Assembly: GCA_951812755.1 (NCBI GenBank) | Contig: OX638329.1 | Span: 1,039,339-1,103,338, forward strand | DNA length: 64,000 nt | Direction: 5' to 3' | Source: an uncultured Latescibacterota bacterium | Lineage (GTDB): Bacteria > Latescibacterota > UBA2968 | In this document: positions 35,101 to 44,700 of the stretch, one piece after another | Layout of the letters: each line of letters opens with the position of its first letter | How positions within the stretch are numbered: the stretch's first letter is position 1 | Position numbers and translations under genes: made by a program | The notes under the pieces: model-generated | The model's database searches: none | Told to the model about the DNA's origin: nothing | The model's input: the letters and a program-made list of their open reading frames with translations, nothing else

Positions 35101-35344
35101 CGTAATCGTGTGCCAGGGTTCTCGAATTGCATTGGAGGATATCGGTCTCATAGACAATAATCCTCCTGTTTTTACAGACCGCGAAATGGTACCTTTAGCT
35201 GAATATGAACGCCTCTATATCCTGAAAGTGCTCAAAGCGACCAACTGGCAGGTAAAAGGTGCTCATGGTGCAGCGGCACTGCTGGGATTACCGCCTTCTA
35301 CCCTTTTCAGTAGAATAAAAAGACTGGGCCTTAAACGCCCTTAA
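32171..35344 (+). CDS. beta-propeller/Y_Y_Y sensor fused to sigma-54 AAA+ activator and Fis-type HTH
   Basis: This is a one-protein sensor-regulator of 1,057 residues with no signal peptide and no membrane helix. Residues ~1-640 are Reg_prop-type propeller blades (e.g. GYLWFATWDDSAIRFDG), as in the sensor part of hybrid two-component systems. Residues ~645-735 are a Y_Y_Y-type domain (SPGDMLYIYRLKGHDLDW-like). An AAA+ sigma-54 activator domain follows (~745-985). It has Walker A GETGVGKG (~777), an L1 loop GAFTSA (usually GAFTGA), Walker B GTLFLDEIGD, the arginine-finger region FREDLYYRI and sensor II NWPGNVRELEH. The C-terminus (~1010-1055) is a Fis-type helix-turn-helix. No kinase or receiver domain is present. 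ATG 32171 was chosen over the TTG at 32162, with AAGG upstream. It should act on the sigma-54 promoter just downstream. Confidence 0.9.
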   Translation: MINPLDCTGTWRTYSMDNGLPGQRIEHIAEDSEGYLWFATWDDSAIRFDGDEFQTFTRQDGLCGDRVFVIHKDSQERLWFGTMNGVCWYDGAAFHHLEDDGIADRSVQCIYEDRQGRIWCGGTRTLGYYDGTAFHDLIPLYLQHYQQPPSPRWNNYCWGITQDVEGHLWFGFNYLIRFDGVSFHRYEEEEGFPPTRGNYILGQDHTGKVWVGLLGPRDGLWYYADGAFHSVRVDLGARLYNIQCDREGRMWFCTSEGVIYQDGDGFSRFIPADGLPHPIVKAVFQDREHQFWFATWGGVGLYDAHSINVFYPSEELSKDESEISQIVQDRRGDIWIGYTSPILKRLTTSAAHFDGEHFAFLGPEHGFNINNCFAIHEDHDGDLWFGSRNGLFRQEAQKLKKISTVAGLDRRGVSAIAQDSEGQFLFGHWDNDLGTGKKTLLASPLKIIYQRGEQFQTIFVEEKKQDPFNRIGTVIAGRNDEVYFYLSHQNFSDVDKSFGRWHPKDGLKFYGVEDGLIDHQVTDLLLDRAGNLWVATQCGLSCFDGNVFRNFTTEDGLQSNYIRCLFEDRRGHLWIGTNSGVIHYDGQHFQTIKSPHIGPVYKILEDRDGSFWFGTAKGAMVRYRQRQVPPGIRLLQVIADQVYENPEKGILSTTEQNVIFEYKGMSFSTHPGDMLYIYRLKGHDLDWQPVTREMRAYYRDLLPGDYTFQVRAVDRDLNYSEMAQVQITVEPDPHIEALTAALNSQEGNEFIGHSAVLNQFLIKLRKVASIDITVLIIGETGVGKGLAARALHALGLHSDGPFIQVNCGALPETLIDSELFGHEKGAFTSAVSRRLGKVELAKDGTLFLDEIGDMTMETQARLLRLMEEGTFERVGGSEILKAQTRIVAATNRNIEEMVSAGTFREDLYYRIYVFPLYLPPLRERKEDIPDLAEFFKNRMAAHLDKQIDPLTVEVIEVLQAYNWPGNVRELEHTIQRAVIVCQGSRIALEDIGLIDNNPPVFTDREMVPLAEYERLYILKVLKATNWQVKGAHGAAALLGLPPSTLFSRIKRLGLKRP

Positions 35345-35345
35345 G

Positions 35346-35359
35346 GGCGAAATTTCGTC
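35346..35359. promoter_or_regulatory. dyad GGCGAAATTTCGTC, candidate activator site B0
   Basis: The 10-bp core CGAAATTTCG is a perfect palindrome with flanks like those of the other sites (GG..TC). It lies about 205 bp upstream of the predicted transcription start. Confidence 0.4.
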
Positions 35360-35395
35360 TAATAGTCATAACTATTTGATAATAAGTAGCATACG

Positions 35396-35461
35396 AGCCA
35401 GACTGATTATGTCTGGGGCGATGTATTGTCCCTTAATATAAAATTCAGTCTGGCTTTTTTG
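35396..35461 (+). terminator. terminator-type hairpin after the activator gene
   Basis: A perfect 11-bp inverted repeat AGCCAGACTGA / TCAGTCTGGCT encloses an inner hairpin and is followed by a T run. It probably ends the activator transcript. Confidence 0.7.
35415..35432. promoter_or_regulatory. dyad GGGGCGAT-GT-ATTGTCCC, candidate activator site B1
   Basis: The eight-base arms pair with two G-T positions. This is the region B counterpart of palindrome A1. Its centre is about 133 bp upstream of the predicted sigma-54 start, an ordinary distance for enhancer-binding proteins. Confidence 0.5.
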
Positions 35462-35530
35462 TTTTCAATAATAATTCTATCCTTTTAAAAAATAATACTT
35501 TATGAATATAATTGTTTGGGTCTATTCACA

Positions 35531-35547
35531 TTGGCACGCAAATTGCA
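35531..35547 (+). promoter_or_regulatory. sigma-54 promoter of the giant gene
   Basis: TTGGCACGCAAATTGCA matches the -24/-12 consensus TTGGCACG-N4-TTGCA at every fixed position, with GG at 35533-35534 and GC at 35545-35546. Transcription would start near 35557. It lies directly downstream of a gene for a sigma-54 activator. Confidence 0.9.
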
Positions 35548-35719
35548 CTCTATATCATTCACATCTTTAATGCCATAAAGGAGAAGGTCAGACTTCAGAC
35601 GAGGAAGCTCGAGGCGCGCTTTTTTAAACTACTCGTTTGATGGACAAAAGCAATACAAACAGATCATTGGTTTTATAAAATCAAAGAATTGATGGGTGCC
35701 TTTAACTGAGGAGCGCACT

Positions 35720-38700
35720 ATGTTTAAGCTGTTATTCCGTATGCCCTCATTGGCTGCCTTGATCTTTACAATTATATTCACCACTCTGTTGGTGCAATCT
35801 TTTTCTCTTTCCTCACAGACAAATAGTTTTTCCCTCTCTCTGGATTTGGACAGTTCCGAAGGTGACCAGGCTGTCCAGTCTCTCGATGTATCCCCCAATC
35901 AGGATGTTTCTATTCAGATTTTTGGCACAGATATTCAGTCTGCGAGTAGTCTTTCCGTTCGCTTTGAATACGATATGAATCAGGTTGTTTACGAAGGGTT
36001 TGATGCGGGTAATGTATTGCCAAATCCCGATGTGCGTGTAGAAGAGGGCACAAATCCTCCTACTGTCTCAGACGATAGCACAAGCACTATTTTACCCCAC
36101 AACGAGACAAGCTTTGTAGAGATCACTATAGCATCTATAGGATCTGCAACAGTCAACAGTGGTTTGATTGGTACATTGCATCTTCGCACAACAGATGCCT
36201 TTTCACAGACCGAGATTTTATTGGTGCGTGCCGAACTTGGGCGAGGTGGGCAAGTTGAAAGCGCGATGTTGAATTTACATGTAGAGTTACAAATCGCAGG
36301 GGCACCTTCTCCAGATTTTGACGGGAGTGGGTTTGTGGATTTGCAAGACCTTTTGCTGTTCAAAAAGGGGTTTGGCTCTCGTGTGGGACAAGAGCATTAT
36401 GAGGTCAAATACGACCTGAATGGCGATGGTGCGATTGGGGTAGAGGATTATTTGATTTTTATCCAGAGCTATGGCAAATGGGTGAATCGCGCACCGGTCT
36501 TCACGTCCAAGACTTATGTGACATACTTTATAGATGAGAACACGCCGGGGGGTGAACCGATAGGTGATCCCATCTCTGCCACGGATGCTGACGGCAATAT
36601 TGTGACCTACCACCTCAGTGGTACGGATGTAGATCTTTTTGCCTTTGACGCAGGCACGGGTCAGCTTCAGACAAAGGAAGGCATCACGTATGACTATGAA
36701 CATCGGACGACCTACTCCGTAATTGTTGAGGCGAGCGATGGGCAGGGGGGGACAGCGCGTCTTTTGGTGATCATCAAAATTAACGATTTGAAAGAACCGC
36801 CTTCTTCGTCACCGTCGAACTTTCTGGTCATTCCGGACAACGAGTCCCTCACCGTCCACTACGCTGCGGTGCCAGATGAGCGGGGGAGGCCGCCAGTAAG
36901 GGGGTATCATGCTGAGATTCGCAGGGGAGAGAAGGGTCCCTGGGGAACCCGCAAGACGATCTATGGTCGTACGAATACGTCTGTTTACTATCATAAAATA
37001 GATGTGCCTCGGTATCAAAACAGCTTCCTGGAAAATGGTCAATTATATCAGGTTCGAGTTCGCGCCTATAATTCTGATGGTGCAAGTACCTGGTCTGAGC
37101 CTGTTTCGGGCATACCAGTCTATACGCCACCCAAAGAGGAACCGAAGCTTGTGCAGTTTCAGGATGGCTATGCGATTATTGATCTGTCCCCTGTCACTGG
37201 TGAAGGGGGTAAAATCGTCGTCACGCAAGCGGATCTTCCTGCTACTATCCCGCAGGAGGAGGTTGAGGGGGTCTTCGCAGAAGGCGTCGTGGTTGCGGTT
37301 TCCAATGCTCCGGATGTACCTGCCTCTGCAGGCTTTATCCTTCCTGTTAGAGCATCACTCTTTGATATAGCTCTAAAGGCTCGGATTAATAACCGAGATG
37401 TTGATATCGGCGATGTATTGAGGGCACCTGTGGAGATTTGTTTGTCTGTGCCTGAGGATATTTTTGATCCGGTCATTGTCCATTACGATGATGGGGCGAG
37501 TGCCTGGGAAATGCTTGAGAGGCAGCGCGTAGATAACGATGTGGTCTGTGGTTATACCGATATGTTCTCGCTCTTTGGGATTGGCGTGAGTGTCAACCGC
37601 GCGCCAGTGGCGGTGGGAAGGTTTGAAGCGCAGATGCTGCGGGTGGGTGATGAAGGTGTGACAATAGATGTATCGGGCAAGTTTTCTGATCCTGATAACG
37701 ATGTTTTGACCTATGAGGCCGTGTCGAGTGATGAAGCTGTTGCAAAGGTGGATGTGTCGGGTTCTGTGGTGACGCTCACGCCTGTGGCTGAGGGCACAGC
37801 GACGGTTACTGTGACTGCGCGAGATGCAGCAGGTTCGAATCAGACTGCGGAGCAGACCATAGCTGTGACGATAAACAAGGCGGATGTGAAACTGAGCTTT
37901 GGTGGTGCGACAGTGTCTGCTCAGACTTATACGGTCGGGAGAGAGATTGACGATATCCAATTGCCCGAAGCGACGGGTGGCACGGGTATAATTGGCTATA
38001 CGCTCACGCCAGCACTGCCTGACGGTCTGGTGCTGGATGGAGAGACGCGTACGATTAGCGGCACGCCGACGGTTGCAATAGAGGCAAGGGATTATAAATG
38101 GAGAGCGACAGATGCGGACGAAAACACGATCGAACTGCTATTCTCCATCGCGGTGGAACCGGCCAATCGGGCACCAGTCTTCACCGACATATCGCCGCTC
38201 AGTGTGCGTGAGAACAGCACAGGAGTTGTGGTCACAGTCAGTGCAACAGATGCCGATAGCGATGATAGTATTACAGGCTATGGCATTGCTTCAGGTGCAG
38301 ATGGAGATCAGTTCTCTATTATGGCAGCAACTGGCGTGTTGAGCTTCACGATAGCACTGAACTATGAGATGCCTACTGATGTAGCAGTGACAGATCCAGC
38401 CAATGCTGCAAATAACAATGAATACATCGTGTATGTCACTGCAACTGGAGGCGTGGATGCAAGGGCACTGACAGCAAGAGATACGCTGACCATCTCTGTG
38501 ATGGATGTGACTGAGGCACCGGGTAAACCAGCCATGCCCGTGTTGTCAGATGCCACATTGAACAGTCTGAAGATCAGTTGGACAGCCCCTGCGAACACGG
38601 GTCCTGTGATCACGGCTTATGATGTGCGTTATATCCACAGTAGTGCCAGTGATGCAGATAAGGCAGATGACGATAACTGGACGGAGGAGGAGGATGCCTG

Positions 38701-41700
38701 GAGGATTGGTGGTGGAGCGCTTGAATACACGATTAGTCCGTTGGACCCCAACACTTCTTACGATGTGCAGGTGAGAGCGGAGAATACAGAAGGAGAAAGT
38801 GACTGGTCAGATACACTTGAAAAGATGACATCAGCCAATGTTGCCCCCGTGATCACGAGTGTATCGGCATTTAGCGTGAATGAGAACAGCACAGGGGATG
38901 TTGCCACGGTCACAGCAACAGATGCCGATGATGATGACGACATTGAGTCTTATGGCATTGCTTCAGGGGCAGATGGGGATCAATTCTCTATTGTGGCAGC
39001 GACAGGTGTGTTGACGTTCACGGCTGCACCGAACTTCGAGATGCCCACTGATGTGGAGGTGATAGACCCATCCAATGTAGCGAACAACAATGAATATATC
39101 GTGTATGTCACGGCAACGGGAGGAGAGAATGCACGAGCGTTGACATCAAGTGATACGATCACAGTGACCGTAACAGATGTGAATGAAGCACCGGTCTTCA
39201 GCAGTGCAGCGTCCGTTGATGTGTCTGAAAATAAGCAAGCTGTCGGCACGGTGGTCGCCGAAGATGTGGATGCAGATGACAGCATCACGGGCTATGCGCT
39301 TACCGGTGGAGCAGATCAAGCCCTGTTTGAGATCACGAGTGGGAACGTGTTGCGTTTCACGACTGCACCAGACTTTGAGTCTCCTGCCGATGCGTTAAGC
39401 ACAACGCCGTCAAATGCTGATGCTAACAACGAATACATCGTGGAGGTCACGGCGACGGGAGGTGCGGGTGCTCGGACGATGAGTGTGGTGCAGACGATCA
39501 CGGTGACTGTAACGGATGAGAATGAAGCGCCGATCTTTGCTACTATCTCACCGCCGTCAGTGAGTGAGAACAGCACAGGGGCTCTTGTGACGGTGGTTGC
39601 GAGTGATGAAGATACGGCTGACAACATTGAGAGTTATGGCATTGATACCAACGCTGCCGATGGGTCACAGTTCTCTATTGATACATCTACGGGCGTGTTG
39701 ACGTTCACGACAGCGCCGAACTTTGAGGATGCGAAGGATGTTGCGGTAACAGACCCTGCCAGTGGTGCAGGTGATAATGAATATATCGTGATCGTCACAG
39801 CGACAGGTGGAGAGAATGCACGTGCACTGACGGGGAGAGATACGATCAAGGTGACTGTGAAGGATGTGGATGGGGAAGCACCGGGTAAGCCTGCTATGCC
39901 GACGCTAGTACAAGCAACCGTGAACAGCCTGAAGATCAGTTGGAGTACACCGACGAACACAGGACCCCCTATCAGTTCTTATGATGTGCGCTATATCCTG
40001 ACCAGCGATGATGAGACAGATGATGATAATTGGACAGAGAAGGATGATGTCTGGACAAGTGTTACTGGCGGAGATCTTGAATACACGATAGATGGTTTGG
40101 ACCCCAACACTCCTTATGATGTGCAGGTGCGTGCGGAGAATGCGGAGGGAGAAAGTGATTGGTCAGATACACTTGAAAAGATGACGACAGCTAATGTTGC
40201 CCCCGTGATCACGAGTGTATCAGCCTTTAGCGTGAATGAGAACAGCACAGGGGATGTTGCCACGGTCACAGCAACAGATGCAGATGATGATGACAACATA
40301 GAAAGTTATGACATTGTTGCAGGTGGTGATGGGGCACAGTTTGAGATTGTTGCATCTACTGGTGTGTTGAGTTTTAAAGCCGCACCGAACTTCGAGGATC
40401 CAAAGGATGTTGCCTTTACTGATGCTACCAATTCAGCTAATGACAATGATGCCAACAATAATGAATACATCGTGATCGTGTCTGCAACAGGTGGAGAGAA
40501 TGCCCGAGCACTCACAGCAAGCGATACGATCAAGGTGACAGTGATAGATGTGAATGAGGCACCGGTCTTCAGCAGTGCAGCGTCCTTCGACGTGGGTGAA
40601 AATAAGCAAGCCGTCGGTACGGTGGTAGCTGATGATGTGGATAGTGAGGACAGTATCACGGGCTATGCACTTACCGGTGGAGCAGATCAAGCTCTGTTTG
40701 AGATCACGAGTGGGAATGAGTTGCGTTTCACGACTGCACCAGACTTTGAATCTCCTGCCGATGCGTTAAGCACAACGCCGTCAAATGCTGCTGCTAACAA
40801 CGAATACATCGTGGAGGTCACAGCGACAGGAGGTGCAGGTGATCGTGAGTTGACAGCCGTGCAGACGATCACAGTGACTGTGACGGATGAGAATGAGGCA
40901 CCGGTCTTTGCGACAGTCTCACCGCCGTCAGTGAGTGAGAACAGCACGGGGGATATTGTGACAGTCAGTGCGAGTGATGAAGATACGGCTGACAATATTG
41001 AGAGTTATGGCATTGATACCAGCGTTGCCGATGGGTCACAGTTCTCTATTGATACATCTACTGGTGTGTTGACGTTCACGACAGCACCGAACTTTGAATC
41101 TCCTACCGATGTGGCGGTTTCAGACCCAGCCAATGCCTTAGAGAATAATGAATATATCGTGATCGTTACAGCGACAAGTGGTGCGGATGCGCGTGTGCTG
41201 ACATCAAAAGATACACTTAAGGTGACAGTGATGGATGTGGATGGGGAGGCACCCGGTAAGCCTGCTACGCCGACGCTATCACAAGCGACAGTGAACAGCT
41301 TGAAGATCAGTTGGCGTGCGCCAACGAACACAGGTCCTCCTATCACAGCTTATGATGTGCGCTATATCCTTACCAGTGCAGATGAGACAGATGATGATAA
41401 TTGGACAGAAGTGACAGATGCCTGGACGAGTGGTGATGGTGCGCTTGAATACACGATTAGTCCGTTGGATCCCAACACTTCTTACGATGTGCAGGTGCGA
41501 GCAAAGAGCGATGAAGGGATGAGTGATTGGTCAGATACGCTTGAAAAGATGACCTCAGCCAATGTTGCCCCCGTGATCACGAGCATATCAGCCTTTAGCG
41601 TGAATGAGAATAGCACAGGGGATGTTGCCACGGTCACAGCAATGGATGCCGATGATAGTGACGACATTGAGTCTTATGGCATTGCTTCAGGGGCAGATGG

Positions 41701-44700
41701 GGATCAATTCTCTATTGTGGCAGCGACAGGTGTGTTGACGTTCACGGCTGCACCGAACTTCGAGATGCCCACTGATGTGGTGGTGATAGACCCATCCAAT
41801 GTAGCGAACAACAATGAATATATCGTGTATGTCACAGCAACGGGAGGAGAGAATGCACGAGCGTTGACATCAAGTGATACGATCACAGTGACCGTGATGG
41901 ATGTAAATGAAGCACCGGCCTTCAGCAGTGCAGCGTCCTTCGATGTGTCTGAAAATAAGCAAGCTGTCGGGAAAGTGGAAGCTGATGATGTGGATAGTGG
42001 GGACAGCATTACGGGCTATGCACTTACAGGTGGGGACGATCAAGCTAAGTTCTCACTTGTGCCAGAGACAGGTGCCTTGAGTTTTAAGGCCGCTCCTGAC
42101 TATGAGGTTGCAGGGGATTCGGATACAGACAATGCCTACCTTGTGGAGGTCACAGCGACGGGAGGTGCAGGTGCTCGGGCAATGAGTGTGGTGCAGGCGA
42201 TCACAGTGAGTGTGCAGGATGAGAATGAGGCGCCGGTCTTTGCTGCTGTCTTACCAATCAGTGTGAATGAGAACATCACAGGTGATATAGTGACAGTCAG
42301 TGCGAGTGATGAAGATACGGCTGACAATATTGAGAGTTATGGCATTGATACCAGCGTTGCCGATGGGTCACAGTTTTCTATTGATACATCTACGGGCGTG
42401 TTGACGTTCAAGGAAGCCCCGAACTATGAGGATGCGAAGGATGTAGCCTTTATCGATGCTGCCAATTCTGACAATGACAATGCAAAGGAGAATAATGAAT
42501 ACATCGTGATCGTCACAGCGACAGGTGGGACGGGTGATCGGGTACTAACAGCGAGCGATACGCTTAAGGTGACGGTGACAGATGTGGAAGGGGAAGCACC
42601 TGGCAAGCCTGCTACGCTGACGATAGCAGAAGCAACATTGAACAGCTTGAAGGTGAGTTGGAGTAAGCCGACGAACACAGGCCCTGCGATCAGTAGTTAC
42701 GATGTGCGGTACATCCTTACCAGTGCGAGTGCAGACGATAAGGCAGATGATAGCAACTGGACAGAAGTGACAGGTGCCTGGACGAGTGGCGCGCTTGAAT
42801 ATACGATCAGTCCATTGCTTCAGAATACAGAGTATGATATACAGGTTAGAGCAAGAAATGCGGAAGGGATGAGTGACTGGTCATCATCGGTGACAGGGAC
42901 GACAGAGCAGAATGTGGCGCCAGTCATTACGAGTGTATCATCGTTCTCAGTGGATGAGAACATCACGACAGCGACAACGGTTGGCACAGTGGCAGCCACA
43001 GATGCCGATGAAGGTGATGACATCACATATGGCATTGCTTCAGGTGCAGATGGGGATCAGTTCTCTATTGTGGAAGCGACAGGTGTGCTGACGTTCAATG
43101 CATCCCCGAACTATGAAGACCCCAGGGATGTAGCGTTTAATTATCCTGATAATACTGTCAATGCAGCGGAGAATAATGAGTATATCGTAATCGTCACAGC
43201 GACAGGAGGTACAGGCGCACATGCACTGACAGCGAGAGATACGATCACAGTGACAGTGATAGACGTGACTGAACCGCCAGGTGTGCCTGATGCGCCGATG
43301 ATAGCAGAATCAACATTTAATAGCTTGAAAATAGAATGGAGAGCGCCGACAAATACAGGTCCTGATATTAGTAATTATTATGTGCGCTATATCCTGACCA
43401 GTGCCAGTGATGATGATAAGGCAGATGATGATAATTGGACGGAGGATCCTGATGCGTGGAAATCAGATACAAACACGGACCTCACCTACACCATATCACC
43501 TCTGCTTCAGAGTACTTCTTATGATGTGCAGGTTAGAGCAAAGAGTGATGAAGGGATGAGTGATTGGTCAGATACAGTGGTAGGGACGACAGGGCAGAAT
43601 GTGGTGCCTGTGATCACGAGTGTATCGGCATTTAGTGTGAATGAGAACAGCACAGGAGATGTTGCCACGGTCACAGCAATGGATGCAGATACGGAGGACA
43701 GCATCACGGGGTATGGCATTGCTACGGGTGCAGATGGAGATCAGTTCTCTATTGGATCATCGACAGGTGTGTTGACGTTCAATACTGCTCCCAACTTTGA
43801 AGATCCCAAAGATGTAGCGGTTACCAACCCTTCTAATGATGCGGAGGATAATGAATATATCGTATTTGTCACGGCGATGGGTGGTGCAGATGCACGAGCG
43901 CTGACGGCAAGAGATACGATCACAGTGACCGTGATGGATGTGGATGGGGAAGCACCAGGCAAGCCTGATGCACCGACAGTATCGGCAACGTTTAACAGTC
44001 TGACGGTGAGTTGGAGTAAGCCGACGAACACGGGTCCTGACATTAGTTCTTATGATGTGCGCTATATCCTGACCAGTGCCAGTGATAGTGATAAGGCAGA
44101 TGATAGCAAGTGGACCTTGCAGGAGGATGCGTGGAAATCAGATACCAACACAGATCTTACCTACACCATATCACCTCTGACACAGGACACTTCTTATGAT
44201 GTGCAGGTTAGAGCAGAGAGTGATGAAGGGATGAGTGATTGGTCAGATACAAAGGTAGGGACGACAGTGCAGAATGTGGCCCCTGTGATCACGAGTGTAT
44301 CGGCATTTAGTGTGAATGAGAACAGCACAGGGATCATTGCCCTGGTGAGTGCAACAGACGCAGATAATGAGGACGACATCACAGGGTATAACATTGTTGC
44401 TGGCGCTGATGGGTCACAGTTTGAGATCACGTTCTCCAGTGTGGCACAGACGGGTGCGTTGATCTTCAAAGCCGTACCGAACTTTGAAGTGCCTACTGAT
44501 GTGGCGGTTACCAACCCTTCTAATGATGCGGAGAATAATGAATACATCGTGATCGTTTCTGCCACAGGTGGTGCAGATGCACGAGCGCTGACGGCAAGAG
44601 ATACGATCACAGTGACCGTGATGGATGTGGCTGAACCGCCTGGCAAGCCTGATGCACCGACGGTTGTGGCGATGTTTAATAGCCTGAAGGTGTCCTGGAC

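Larger units (their letters stand above)
35345..35719. other. regulatory region B upstream of the giant gene
   Basis: This 375-bp spacer contains a candidate dyad after the activator gene (35346-35359), a terminator-type hairpin (35396-35461) enclosing another dyad (35415-35432), an AT-rich spacer, a sigma-54 promoter (35531-35547) and a leader of about 160 nt. Confidence 0.7.
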
